Assembly: GCA_020722565.1 (NCBI GenBank)
Contig: DYKO01000019.1
Span: forward strand, 1,242-54,238
Direction: 5' to 3'
From: Rikenella microfusus
GTDB lineage: Bacteria; Bacteroidota; Bacteroidia; Bacteroidales; Tenuifilaceae
DNA length: 52,997 nucleotides
Positions 26,806 through 35,585 of this stretch are shown here, in pieces. Under the pieces are notes generated by a model. That model worked only from the letters and a program-made list of their open reading frames with translations. It was not told the origin of the DNA and did no database searches. A program made the position numbers and the translations under genes. How positions within the stretch are numbered: position 1 is the stretch's first letter; the number at the start of each line of letters is the position of its first letter.

Positions 26806-28395
26806 ATGAGCAGAAAAATACTTTTAATACTAACGCTGGTAATCTCCATTGCATCGGTGGGATTAGTATTGCTTCAATCGAAATGGATTAGAATAGCCGT
26901 ACAAATCAAGGAGGAGCAGTTTGCCCAAACGGCAAGCTTAGCCATGGAACGAATTATTGAGGAGATTGAAAAACAAGAAACTGTGGTTCAAGTAATTGAC
27001 GAGATTAAGCCCTACTACTCTGTTAATACTAGCGGTACGGCTCGAATGACCTACCGACAGGATATCCTTAACAGAACTAAAAGTGGTTTCCGCGCCAAAC
27101 AAATCAGCCAACAGGTATTCACACTGAATAACCTTGATACACTAAAACTTCCAGCACTAAGTAAAAGCATAATTGACAGCTCATTGCTAGGCAACCTTCC
27201 GGTTAAGATTTCATCGGGTACCTCAACCCCATCAAATCAAACGCTCAACCTTTATGTTACAGATAAACTGCTGAACAAAACTGTTTTTGTTGAAAATATT
27301 GTTGACCGCATGATCCGAGTTGAACTTCCGCTACAGGATCGCATACCGCAGCAACAACTCGACTCCATTATACTTCGGGAATTAGTTCGGAAGGGTATTG
27401 ATGCCCGATATGAGTACCGGGTAACCAATGAAAAAGACAGTACCATATACTCCAGCCCAAAATTTAATGCATACTTTAGGGGGCTGATTCTTCGAGATAA
27501 ACTTTTTCCCAACGACTTTTTTGCCCGCCGTTACTTTCTTACCTTGTACTTTCCTAACCAAAAAACCTACATTCTGGGCTCGCTTGGCCCAATGACCTTT
27601 GGAACACTATTGCTCACATTGCTAATTATTTCTATATTTACAATCACCCTTTATATCATATTTAGGCAAAAACGCATCTCGGAAATTCGAAACGATTTTG
27701 TGAGTAACATGACCCACGAGTTAAAAACGCCCATATCAACCATATCGCTTGCAGCACAAATGCTCAACGACTCCAGCATCCCCAACGAGCGGAAAAACAT
27801 AACCTACCTTGGCGGAGTAATAGCCGACGAAAGCAAACGGCTGGGTCTGCAGGTTGAAAAAGTGCTCCAAATGGCCATCTTCGAAAGAGATAAGTTCAGA
27901 TTGAAAATTAAGGATGTTGACGTACACGAAGTGATTCGAAAGATTACCCACAATTTCTCGCTTCAGCTCAACTCTCAGGATGGTATTATTATTCTTGAAC
28001 TCAACTCCAATAACCATATTGTTAAGGCCGATGAGGTTCATATCACAAATGTGATTAACAACCTTCTGGATAATGCCACCAAGTACCGTAATGGCAATCC
28101 TGAAATAACCATTACTACCCGCGATATAACAAAGGGTATTGTTGTTGCTGTTAAAGACAATGGCATTGGTATTAGCCGAGAAAATCTTCGCAAAATATTC
28201 GACCAATTTTATCGCGTACCCAGTGGAAATATACATAATGTCAAGGGATTTGGCCTCGGGCTAAGTTATGTTAAAAAGATAGTTGAAGCCCATGGGGGAC
28301 GAATATGGGTTGATAGCAAACTAAGTGAAGGCAGCACATTTTCGTTCTTCCTTCCCTGGAGCGGACCATCAGAAGAATCATACATACCTAAATAA
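26806..28395 (+). CDS. rprX: Sensor histidine kinase, RprX-like
   Basis: A 529-residue inner-membrane kinase. Membrane segment 1 at about 5-24, periplasmic sensor region to about 262, segment 2 at about 264-287, then the HisKA domain with SNMTHELKTPIS (phosphorylated His304), and the ATPase domain with NNLLDNATKY (N box), VKDNGIGIS and GFGLGLSYVKKIVEAHGG (G boxes). The ATG at 26806 is chosen: earlier in-frame codons lack a membrane segment and the promoter lies within them. The response regulator follows 13 bp later and closely matches RprY of Bacteroides, whose partner is RprX. The signal is unknown; in related species RprY has been tied to stress and sodium response. Confidence 0.88.
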   Translation: MSRKILLILTLVISIASVGLVLLQSKWIRIAVQIKEEQFAQTASLAMERIIEEIEKQETVVQVIDEIKPYYSVNTSGTARMTYRQDILNRTKSGFRAKQISQQVFTLNNLDTLKLPALSKSIIDSSLLGNLPVKISSGTSTPSNQTLNLYVTDKLLNKTVFVENIVDRMIRVELPLQDRIPQQQLDSIILRELVRKGIDARYEYRVTNEKDSTIYSSPKFNAYFRGLILRDKLFPNDFFARRYFLTLYFPNQKTYILGSLGPMTFGTLLLTLLIISIFTITLYIIFRQKRISEIRNDFVSNMTHELKTPISTISLAAQMLNDSSIPNERKNITYLGGVIADESKRLGLQVEKVLQMAIFERDKFRLKIKDVDVHEVIRKITHNFSLQLNSQDGIIILELNSNNHIVKADEVHITNVINNLLDNATKYRNGNPEITITTRDITKGIVVAVKDNGIGISRENLRKIFDQFYRVPSGNIHNVKGFGLGLSYVKKIVEAHGGRIWVDSKLSEGSTFSFFLPWSGPSEESYIPK

Positions 28396-28408
28396 TAAAA
28401 TATCAACC

Positions 28409-29101
28409 ATGAACCAACGAAAAATCAGAGTTATGCTTGCCGAGGATGATGAAAACCTCGGGTTCCTATTAAAGGAGTACCTGCAAGCAAAGGGATATGA
28501 TGTTGATCTCTACAAGGATGGCGAGAAAGCCTACAAAGGTTTTCAAAGCAACTATTACGATATTTGCATACTGGATGTGATGATGCCACTGAAGGATGGT
28601 TTTACGCTAGCAAAGGAGATCAGAATGGCAAATCCCAATATGCCCATTCTGTTCCTCACAGCTAAATCCATGAAAGAGGATATAATTGAGGGATTCTCCA
28701 TTGGTGCCGATGATTACATGGCCAAACCCTTCAGTATTGAGGAACTACTCATGCGGCTCGAGGCAATTCTACGCCGCACACGAAAGGATTCCAATGGCGC
28801 TGAGCAAACACTTTTCCAAATTGGAAAATACACATTTGATGCCACCAAGCAGACCCTAACCTACGGGGATGAAGTTCGAAAGTTAACCACCAAGGAAAGC
28901 GAACTTCTAAAATACCTTTGCCTTAACCGTAACAGCCTACTCGATCGCAACTTTGCCCTTAAAACAATTTGGGTTGACGATAGCTACTTTAACGCCCGTA
29001 GTATGGATGTGTATATTACCAAGCTTCGAAAGTACTTGGCAAACGATCCTACCATTGAAATAATTAACGTTAGGGGCAAGGGCTTTAAAATGATTTATTA
29101 A
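28409..29101 (+). CDS. rprY: OmpR-family response regulator, RprY-like
   Basis: A 230-residue DNA-binding regulator: receiver domain (about 6-120) with acidic AEDDENLG, phosphorylated Asp56 in CILDVMMPLKDGF, and LTAKS with the conserved Thr and Lys; winged-helix domain (about 133-230) with LTTKESELLKYLCLNRN and ARSMDVYITKLRKYL. The ending and the ARSMDVYITKLRK recognition region match Bacteroides RprY very closely. The start at 28409 is preferred over an upstream in-frame codon overlapping the kinase gene. Forms a two-gene operon with rprX. Confidence 0.9.
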   Translation: MNQRKIRVMLAEDDENLGFLLKEYLQAKGYDVDLYKDGEKAYKGFQSNYYDICILDVMMPLKDGFTLAKEIRMANPNMPILFLTAKSMKEDIIEGFSIGADDYMAKPFSIEELLMRLEAILRRTRKDSNGAEQTLFQIGKYTFDATKQTLTYGDEVRKLTTKESELLKYLCLNRNSLLDRNFALKTIWVDDSYFNARSMDVYITKLRKYLANDPTIEIINVRGKGFKMIY

Positions 29102-29157
29102 GTTGTTGTTTCTTACAAGAATTCTATTAGATTTTTTACTTATTTTGTAAGTATTAA

Positions 29158-29190
29158 GATAAAGTTTAAAAAAAGTTTAATAACTTTATC
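29158..29190. repeat. Inverted repeat between rprY and the siaC-like gene
   Basis: A perfect 9-bp inverted repeat (GATAAAGTT, 29158-29166, and AACTTTATC, 29182-29190) around a 15-base A-rich centre that itself contains AAAGTTTAA twice. There is no T-run after it on the plus strand, so it fits an operator for the downstream gene better than a terminator. Confidence 0.4.
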
Positions 29191-29217
29191 ATTATTTAGG
29201 AGTAAAGCCCCTATGCT

Positions 29218-29598
29218 ATGGAAAGAATAGAAATTGAGCCCACAATGGAAACACCAAAAGTGCTGCTCGACAAAGATAATTCGATAATTGAGTTTTCGGG
29301 GAATTCGCTGCCTGAGGATGTTAACTCGTTTTTTGTTCCAGTTTTGGAATGGATTGATAAGTACATAGAATCCCCAAATGAGAAAACAGAGGTTAACATG
29401 AGGTTCGACTATTACAACACCTCCTCTTCCAAAATGATTCTCCGAATACTTGAAAAATTCCGTGAACTACATAAAAAAGGATATTCAGTTGTTATCAACT
29501 GGCACTATATGGAAGATGATGAAGATATGATTGAAGCGGGAGAGGATTACGCCGAACATCTGAAAATCCCTTTTAACATGATACCAATTCAACAGTAA
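29218..29598 (+). CDS. SiaC-family regulatory phosphoprotein (DUF1987)
   Basis: A 126-residue cytoplasmic protein. Motifs of the SiaC/DUF1987 family: IEPTMETPKVLLD, IEFSGNSLPEDVNSFFVPVLEWIDKY (about 23-49), FDYYNTSSSKMILRIL (63-78) and VVINWHYMEDDEDMIEAGEDY. In Pseudomonas SiaC, Thr68 is phosphorylated and gates binding to a diguanylate cyclase; here Thr68 occupies the same number and context (YYNTSSSK). A kinase and phosphatase pair (SiaB/SiaA) would be expected elsewhere; none is in this window. AGGAG at 29198-29202 lies 15 bases before this ATG; a second, out-of-frame ATG at 29213 opens a five-codon frame overlapping the start. Followed 18 bp later by the GH16-like gene. Confidence 0.85.
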   Translation: MERIEIEPTMETPKVLLDKDNSIIEFSGNSLPEDVNSFFVPVLEWIDKYIESPNEKTEVNMRFDYYNTSSSKMILRILEKFRELHKKGYSVVINWHYMEDDEDMIEAGEDYAEHLKIPFNMIPIQQ

Positions 29599-29616
29599 TT
29601 CCTAACACTTCTTTCC

Positions 29617-30849
29617 ATGGGTACACCTTCAAAATTTAAAGTATTTACCAACAGGTTATTCGGTAATTTCAGCCCCACTGAAAAGGTTGAAGCTAGCCGT
29701 AAAAAACTTCAGGATGAGTTCTTACAATACAATGATTTTAAGGAATCGGCTGAGTTAAAACATTACCTCGATCTTGCCGAGTGGTATAAAAATGGTGAGC
29801 ACCTTCGTACTAAATCGGAACTCAATAAGTTCACCTTTAAGGGCTCTCCCGAATATATTACCGAAAAAGAATTTAAAAAATTATCGGCCAACAATGAGGT
29901 AAAGAAATTCCTGAAAAAGGGTGGTGATGAAACCCCTATGGTTAAACGATACCTTGAACTTAAAAAACAGGTAGAGTCGTCCGATTTCCAGAGCCGCAAA
30001 AAGTATCTTCTTTCCAAAAATAAGTTTGAGCAATCTGAGGCTTACTCAAAGTTAGTGGAATATCAAAAATTAGAGGTCTCTGAAAAAATTAAATGGTTCA
30101 AAGCACTCGAAAAGGATAGCTCAAAATTCAAGGAATTTACACGTTGGAAATTAGAGTTTTACGACGATTTTAATTCCAAAGAAATTGACTCCCAAAAATG
30201 GCTGACAAAGTTTTTCTGGGGCGACGCCCTTATTAATAGGAACTACTCTTTTACCAATGATAAACAAAACTACACCGATAAGAACTTTGAAATTAAAAAC
30301 AGCATACTGAGAATCGTTACGCAAAAGGGAACTACTGAGGGTTTGAGCTGGGACCAAAAATTTGGATTTATTCCCAGAACCTTCAGTTACACCTCAGGTG
30401 TAATTAACACAGGTCACATTTTACGAATGAAAGAGGGGCGTGTTGAGGCAAAAATTCGCCTTTCCTATTGTCCAGGTGTTTCCCATGCCTTCTACCTAGT
30501 TGGGAATAACATCTTACCCGAAATTGATGTTTTTATTAAAACTGATAGTAAGCTAAACTCCTATACCGCAGCCTATTTTACTCAAAATTCCAATGGGAAA
30601 ATAGTTAAATCAATGAGTAGCATTGGTGGAGTAAAGTGCGATCAGCAATTTTATTTGCTAGGAGTTGAATGGAATGCCAATAATATTGTGTGGACCATAA
30701 ATGGTACACCATATAAGGTTGAAAAGAATGTAACCCCCGGTATTCCCATGTATCTAGTATTTGCCTCGAGTGTCAACAGCAAGGTTGATGACTCAAAACT
30801 GCCTGCATACCTTGAAATTGACTGGGTTAAGTGCTGGTCAAGGCAGTAA
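29617..30849 (+). CDS. Cytoplasmic helical protein with degenerate GH16/laminarinase-like domain
   Basis: A 410-residue protein without signal peptide, lipobox or membrane segment. Residues 1-178 are Lys/Glu-rich and helical, with recurring YLxL and EFxK patterns. Residues about 180-408 read as a GH16 jelly roll: FYDDFNSKEIDSQKW, YTSGVINTGHILRMKEGRVEAKIRL, then ILPEIDVFIKT (300-309) and the closing YLEIDWVKCWSR. GH16 enzymes need Glu-x-Asp-x-x-Glu or Glu-x-Asp-x-Glu; here Glu302 and Asp304 are kept but Ile307 (or Phe306) replaces the acid/base Glu. It is therefore probably a binding or scaffold domain, not a glycosidase. Probably co-transcribed with the SiaC-like gene. Function unknown. Confidence 0.7.
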   Translation: MGTPSKFKVFTNRLFGNFSPTEKVEASRKKLQDEFLQYNDFKESAELKHYLDLAEWYKNGEHLRTKSELNKFTFKGSPEYITEKEFKKLSANNEVKKFLKKGGDETPMVKRYLELKKQVESSDFQSRKKYLLSKNKFEQSEAYSKLVEYQKLEVSEKIKWFKALEKDSSKFKEFTRWKLEFYDDFNSKEIDSQKWLTKFFWGDALINRNYSFTNDKQNYTDKNFEIKNSILRIVTQKGTTEGLSWDQKFGFIPRTFSYTSGVINTGHILRMKEGRVEAKIRLSYCPGVSHAFYLVGNNILPEIDVFIKTDSKLNSYTAAYFTQNSNGKIVKSMSSIGGVKCDQQFYLLGVEWNANNIVWTINGTPYKVEKNVTPGIPMYLVFASSVNSKVDDSKLPAYLEIDWVKCWSRQ

Positions 30850-30875
30850 CCATGAACCTTCATATAAAAATTTTA

Positions 30876-30901
30876 AATTCCGAACCTATGTGTTCGGAAT
30901 T
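30876..30901. terminator. Hairpin between two convergent genes
   Basis: A 10-bp perfect stem (AATTCCGAAC, 30876-30885, with GTTCGGAATT, 30892-30901) and a 6-base loop in the 60-bp gap between the GH16-like gene and the convergent methyltransferase gene. Flanks are A/T-rich on both sides (TTTT on the minus side), so it may serve both transcripts. Confidence 0.65.
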
Positions 30902-30909
30902 ATTTATGG

Positions 30910-31686
30910 CTAAAACATCAGCCCTGCCACAACCCTGAGCGAGGTATTAGCCTCCTCATTGTAGGTTTTGGTGGTATCGAATCGCCAGTTCCACTCCCTA
31001 ACCTGCGAAAGCATCGATAAATCAACATAAACCGTAGGTCGCACTGCTAGCAATTTACCGCTATCGTCGGAATACTCTTCCTGGATATCGGTAATTATCA
31101 GCGATTTTCCAGAAGGTAAACTATCAATATGACGCTGCTGGATAGTTCCTGCCAGTTCTAGTAAAAGCGTCTCGGGTATCTTTGCCCTACGGCGCAGGTA
31201 TTCCAAGGGGATATCGCTAAGCTGACTCAATATGTTTAACGAAGCTACCAAATCGGCATCAAAACGTGGAGCTGCATTCCTATTTAAATAGTTTGCCAGC
31301 TGAAAAAAATTTAACCTTCGCGGAGTGGTGGTGCTTATAAAGTCAACAAACCCGCCTGTAAGCTCGGATGTAAGAAACTTAACCCTAGAATGCTGGGCAT
31401 ATCGTTTAGCTACCTGTGGGGGGTGATAGATATCGACTAGGGTAATATTTACCTGTTTACTAAGAAGCTGCTCCATGGGAACATCAAGCAACCAACCGCT
31501 ACCCAAAAAACATATACTTTTTGGTTTCAACTTTTCTACTGTCTCAATAATAATTTCTCTTGTAAGGCTAAGGTGCCTATTCCATCCCTCCGTTTCGCGC
31601 AGGTAACGGTTGTAAATGCCATTTTGCCCAACCACATATCCAATTTGATGTAGCCTGTAGCGTTTAAGCAGAGATTTTAAAGTCAT
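30910..31686 (-). CDS. Methyltransferase-like protein of unknown substrate
   Basis: A 258-residue soluble protein. ICFLGSGWLLDVP (58-70) fits the glycine-rich SAM loop of class I methyltransferases and ITLVDIYHPP (81-90) the acidic strand-2 end that binds the ribose of SAM. RLNFFQLANYLNR and the later SLIITDIQEEY could form the following strands. No family-specific catalytic motif is recognised. It is 10 bp downstream of lepA and on the same strand, so it is probably co-transcribed; this position hints at but does not show a role in translation. Substrate unknown, and loss of methylation activity cannot be excluded. Confidence 0.55.
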   Translation of the reverse strand: MTLKSLLKRYRLHQIGYVVGQNGIYNRYLRETEGWNRHLSLTREIIIETVEKLKPKSICFLGSGWLLDVPMEQLLSKQVNITLVDIYHPPQVAKRYAQHSRVKFLTSELTGGFVDFISTTTPRRLNFFQLANYLNRNAAPRFDADLVASLNILSQLSDIPLEYLRRRAKIPETLLLELAGTIQQRHIDSLPSGKSLIITDIQEEYSDDSGKLLAVRPTVYVDLSMLSQVREWNWRFDTTKTYNEEANTSLRVVAGLMF

Positions 31687-31696
31687 TTCAAATGGG

Positions 31697-33484
31697 TTAA
31701 TCCATTTTCAGCACTGCAAGAAATGCTTGTTGGGGAACCTCCACCGAACCTATCTGGCGCATGCGTTTTTTCCCTTTTTTTTGCTTTTCAAGAAGTTTAC
31801 GTTTACGGGTAATGTCGCCACCGTAACATTTTGCGGTCACATCCTTACGCAATGCCTTAACGGTTTCACGGGCAATGATTTTTGAACCAATAGCAGCCTG
31901 AATGGCAATATCGAATTGCTGACGGGGAATAAGTTCCTTGAGCTTCTCACACATCTTTCGGCCAAACTCATAGGCATGATCCATATGAATAAGCGATGAA
32001 AGCGCATCAACCATTTCGCCATTAAGAAGAATGTCAAGTTTAACCAGTTTAGCCTCCTGGTATCCGTCAATAAAGTAATCGAACGAGGCGTAGCCACGAG
32101 AGATGGACTTGAGCTTATCGTAAAAATCAAATACTATTTCGCTTAATGGAAGGCGAAACGAGAGTTCCACCCTATCGGATGTCAGGAAAACCTGATTCTT
32201 AAGGAACCCTCGCTTATCAATACAAAGCTTCATAACTGCACCCAGGTACTCCGACTTGGTGATTATTTGTGCAGTAATGACAGGCTCCTCAATATAGTCA
32301 ATCATGGTGGGAGTAGGCAAACCACTGGGATTGTGCACCTCAACCACCTCGCCCTTGGTGGTGTGAACCAAATAGGAAACGTTGGGTACGGTAGTTATAA
32401 CATCCATATCAAACTCGCGGTACAAGCGCTCCTGAACTATTTCCATGTGCAAAAGTCCAAGGAAGCCACAACGGAAGCCAAAACCAAGTGCAAGCGATGA
32501 TTCGGGCTCAAACGAAATGGAGGCATCGTTGAGTTTTAGCTTTTCAAGCGATGCGCGTAAATCCTCGTATTCATCAGCATCAACCGGATATAGTCCTGCG
32601 AAAACCATGGGTTTTACATCCTCAAACCCAGCAATAGCTTTATCGCATGGATGCTCAACATGTGTAATAGTATCGCCCACCTTTACCTCGCTCGATTCCT
32701 TAATACCAGATATTATGTACCCCACATCACCGGCACTTATGTAATCGCGTGGCTCAAGTTTTAGACGAAGAATTCCCACCTCATCGGCTTCATACTCTCG
32801 ACCAGTATTAAAGAACTTTACCTTATCGCCCTTGCGAATGGTACCGTTAAATACCTTAAAGTAGGCAATTATACCCCTGAACGAGTTGAAAACGGAATCG
32901 AAAATGAGTGCCTGAAGGGGTGCGTTGGGATCGCCTTTGGGCGGTTTAATCCGAGTTACAATTGCTTCCAGCACGGCATCAACACCTTCGCCTGTTTTGG
33001 CGCTAACAGCAAGAATTTCTTCCCGTTTACAGCCTATAAGATCAACAATTTGATCCTTAACATCCTCCACCATGGCGGCTTCCATATCAATCTTATTGAT
33101 CACCGGAATAATCTCAAGATCATGGTTGAGCGCCAGGTAAAGGTTCGATATGGTTTGGGCCTGAATGCCCTGAGTGGCATCTACAACAAGCAATGCCCCT
33201 TCGCAGGATGCAATGGCACGTGAAACCTCATAGGAAAAGTCAACATGGCCTGGGGTATCAATTAGGTTCAATTTGTATGTTTGACCCTTATGGTTATACT
33301 CCATTTGAATGGCATGGCTCTTAATAGTGATACCCTTTTCGCGCTCCAAATCCATGCTATCCAGTACCTGTTCCTGCAGCTCTCGCGCATTAAGGGTATT
33401 GGTTATTTCAAGCAGCCTATCGGCAAGCGTACTCTTCCCATGATCAATATGGGCAATAATGCAAAAGTTTCTGATATTCTCCAT
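31697..33484 (-). CDS. lepA: Elongation factor 4 (LepA)
   Basis: A 595-residue ribosomal GTPase. G motifs: AHIDHGKST (11-19), [17 protein letters not shown] and SAKTGEGVD. The C-terminal LepA-specific region ([14 protein letters not shown]-type: [25 protein letters not shown]) identifies it against EF-G and BipA. The ATG at 33484 gives [10 protein letters not shown] as in the family; the frame upstream uses a non-conserved extension into the promoter. A TGAGG ribosome-binding sequence lies directly before it. Confidence 0.97.
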   Translation of the reverse strand: MENIRNFCIIAHIDHGKSTLADRLLEITNTLNARELQEQVLDSMDLEREKGITIKSHAIQMEYNHKGQTYKLNLIDTPGHVDFSYEVSRAIASCEGALLVVDATQGIQAQTISNLYLALNHDLEIIPVINKIDMEAAMVEDVKDQIVDLIGCKREEILAVSAKTGEGVDAVLEAIVTRIKPPKGDPNAPLQALIFDSVFNSFRGIIAYFKVFNGTIRKGDKVKFFNTGREYEADEVGILRLKLEPRDYISAGDVGYIISGIKESSEVKVGDTITHVEHPCDKAIAGFEDVKPMVFAGLYPVDADEYEDLRASLEKLKLNDASISFEPESSLALGFGFRCGFLGLLHMEIVQERLYREFDMDVITTVPNVSYLVHTTKGEVVEVHNPSGLPTPTMIDYIEEPVITAQIITKSEYLGAVMKLCIDKRGFLKNQVFLTSDRVELSFRLPLSEIVFDFYDKLKSISRGYASFDYFIDGYQEAKLVKLDILLNGEMVDALSSLIHMDHAYEFGRKMCEKLKELIPRQQFDIAIQAAIGSKIIARETVKALRKDVTAKCYGGDITRKRKLLEKQKKGKKRMRQIGSVEVPQQAFLAVLKMD

Positions 33485-33508
33485 CCTCAGTGCTCTTCGT
33501 TTGAACTG

Positions 33509-33516
33509 CAAAGATA
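33509..33516 (-). promoter_or_regulatory. -7 promoter element of lepA
   Basis: TATCTTTG on the minus strand, a perfect TAnnTTTG match, 24 bases before the lepA ATG at 33484. Confidence 0.6.
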
Positions 33517-33751
33517 CTGAAAAGTTACATATTAGAATAGGCTAAATGTGCAACCCTCGTTCCCAAAATGGCACCCATCAATATTGGGGTGGTTTAGAGC
33601 GGAAGTTGAAATTTGAAGTTTCATTTTTACTGAGTCGCCCAAGTTTTTTCTTGGGGTCATTACATTATTTTGCTCTAAATTGACACCATTCTCCGCACTT
33701 TAAATCCTTCAAGAAATTAGCTTGCGCTATCACCATACATGAAATCTTTAC

Positions 33752-33759
33752 TAACTTTG
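33752..33759 (+). promoter_or_regulatory. -7 promoter element of the radical SAM gene
   Basis: TAACTTTG, a perfect TAnnTTTG match, 19 bases before the ATG at 33779. The rest of the 33537-33778 gap holds a short hairpin at 33638-33655 (CCCAAG/CTTGGG around six T) and nothing else recognisable. Confidence 0.6.
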
Positions 33760-33778
33760 CTGGTAACCTATTTGTAAC

Positions 33779-35071
33779 ATGACACGACGCATACAGCCCT
33801 TTGCGGTTTACAGCGATGGCCAAGGAAATATTTTCGAGGATCCCAAAATATTTGCAGCAGGCCGTTCAGGAAATCAAATTTATCCGCTTTACCTTGACGA
33901 AATGATACCGCTCCCCTACGGAAGCGATCTTTTTGAACTACCTGGGCGAAAGGTGCAGGGTTTTAACCGAAAGGGGGAACTTGTGGAGGGACGACATGGT
34001 ATTGCCTGTGCAGCCTTTATAGCCCCGGCTCATACCCAAATTTCAATAGCTGCATGGATCAATACAGCTAACGCACCGGTACTTCCGCTATACGCATACA
34101 CTGCTGTAGGATGGTATAACGGGGAGTTCTACGTACCAGCCGTAAGGGTTGACCCCGATACACGACAGGATTGCGAGCACTTTAACCAAAAAGAAATTAT
34201 TCGAAGAGGAAAACAGCTACTCAAGCAATACCCCCGTAATAGGCTGCTTAACCATTTAGTACAGAATTGTGCCTTCACCTACCTTTGCCCTGCTGCTCGA
34301 AATTTTGTGATGAACCGCTGGGAGGCCCCAATTCCGGTATCGCCCAGCTGCAATGCAAGGTGTGTAGGATGCATATCGAAACAGGATAAAAGTGAATCGC
34401 CGGTTCCCGAAACCCAACATCGGCTTAACTTTGTTCCAACTGTTGATGAGATTGTTGAACTGATGGTCCCCCATTTGGAAACAGCACCCAACCCAATTGT
34501 CAGCTTCGGACAGGGATGTGAGGGGGAGCCTCTCATGCAATGGGAACTGATTCGGGACACCATTAAGGCCATCAGGGCTAAAACTCTAAAGGGAATCATC
34601 AACCTTAACACCAACGGAAGCAAACCCCAAGCAGTTGAAGAGCTATTTAGGGCAGGACTTAATAGCATAAGGGTAAGCATGAACTCGGCTCAGGAAAAAT
34701 GGTATAACCTCTACATTAGGCCGATTAGCTTTAAGCAGGATGATGCCTTTGAATCCATCCGTATTGCCCGTAAACACGGACGATGGGCTTCAATTAACTA
34801 CTTTGTAATGCCGGGGATTACCGATACAACCGAAGAACTTGAAGCTCTTAAAAAACTGATTAGCAACACACAATTGAGCATGATTCAATGGCGTAACTTT
34901 AATATTGATCCCGACTGGCTGTTTAGCCGAATAGAGTATACCGCCGAAGGTAAACCCATTGGTGTGAAACACATAATGGAACAAACTCGTAACCATTTTC
35001 CATGGGTGTATTTTGGGTACTTTAACCCCCATGAAGAAATTATTAATAAGCACATTAATAATAAGGTATAG
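33779..35071 (+). CDS. Radical SAM protein, function unknown
   Basis: A 430-residue soluble protein. The core is the canonical CNARCVGC at 191-198 (Cys191, Cys195, Cys198), which holds the 4Fe-4S cluster that cleaves SAM. Then come GQGCEGEPL (the GGE-like SAM-binding position), NLNTNG and SIRVSMNSA strands of the partial TIM barrel. Unusually, about 190 residues precede the cluster motif; they contain four more Cys (77, 132, 164, 170), with 164 and 170 in NCAFTYLCPAA just ahead of the barrel. The C-terminal part after 360 lacks a SPASM-type Cys cluster. Stands alone with its own promoter. Substrate unknown. Confidence 0.75.
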   Translation: MTRRIQPFAVYSDGQGNIFEDPKIFAAGRSGNQIYPLYLDEMIPLPYGSDLFELPGRKVQGFNRKGELVEGRHGIACAAFIAPAHTQISIAAWINTANAPVLPLYAYTAVGWYNGEFYVPAVRVDPDTRQDCEHFNQKEIIRRGKQLLKQYPRNRLLNHLVQNCAFTYLCPAARNFVMNRWEAPIPVSPSCNARCVGCISKQDKSESPVPETQHRLNFVPTVDEIVELMVPHLETAPNPIVSFGQGCEGEPLMQWELIRDTIKAIRAKTLKGIINLNTNGSKPQAVEELFRAGLNSIRVSMNSAQEKWYNLYIRPISFKQDDAFESIRIARKHGRWASINYFVMPGITDTTEELEALKKLISNTQLSMIQWRNFNIDPDWLFSRIEYTAEGKPIGVKHIMEQTRNHFPWVYFGYFNPHEEIINKHINNKV

Positions 35072-35585
35072 AAACGGGAACCTAATTTTGCCCTTTGTGT
35101 CAGAATAAGTTCAATGCAGTGGGCAAAAAACTGAATGAATTGACCCCACCCTTAACCCATGCAGCAAAGTGGCAGCAATTTGCCCATCATGTGGCCATGA
35201 ATACGATGGGTACAGAATTCCCCGATAGGGAAGAAATAAAAAACATGCCCATTCGAACCATGTGCCACCCTGTGGAACTTGATGTGACAGTTGTGGTTTG
35301 TAACTTTCAACTTCAATTTAACCAAATGATCGAAGTAAAGGTGTTAATAACGGTTTGTTTAAGTTGTATAAATTCAAAGGACATATGCCACGAAGCAATA
35401 GCAGAATCTGGCATTAATACCAATATCGAAAGTGCTACAGATATGGGATTACCGCGTTCTTCTCCCTTGCCCTTGTAATTAATGTCGATGTTAAAGTTCT
35501 GGGCAAAAAACTCTAAAACCTACGCTACTGAGCAGGGTTAAACAAGTTCAATAAAACAGCCTGCAAATGCAGGCTGTTTGTTCCC
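35072..35585 (+). other. 514-bp interval with promoter and terminator signals but no convincing gene
   Basis: TAATTTTG (35083-35090), a perfect -7 element, begins it and a hairpin at 35554-35579 ends it, which suggests a plus-strand transcript of roughly 450-480 nt. The only long frame is 35095-35478 (127 residues, TTG start), rich in Met, Cys and His and without recognisable motifs, so it does not look like a normal protein of this genome. The 12-mer GGGCAAAAAACT occurs twice, near 35120 and 35500. Checked by eye against RNase P RNA and tmRNA hallmarks, none found. Could be an ncRNA, a small-protein gene or a decayed gene. Confidence 0.35.
35554..35579 (-). terminator. Hairpin between convergent units (NYN gene and 35072-35550)
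   Basis: A 12-bp perfect stem (AAACAGCCTGCA, 35554-35565, with TGCAGGCTGTTT, 35568-35579); the innermost pairs must open to form the loop. It lies 6 bp past the NYN gene stop and has short T tails on both strands. Confidence 0.65.

Noticed and set aside
35095-35478. 127-codon open frame on the plus strand
   Set aside because: It starts with TTG, lacks any motif or ribosome-binding site and has an odd composition; reported only as part of an unexplained interval.
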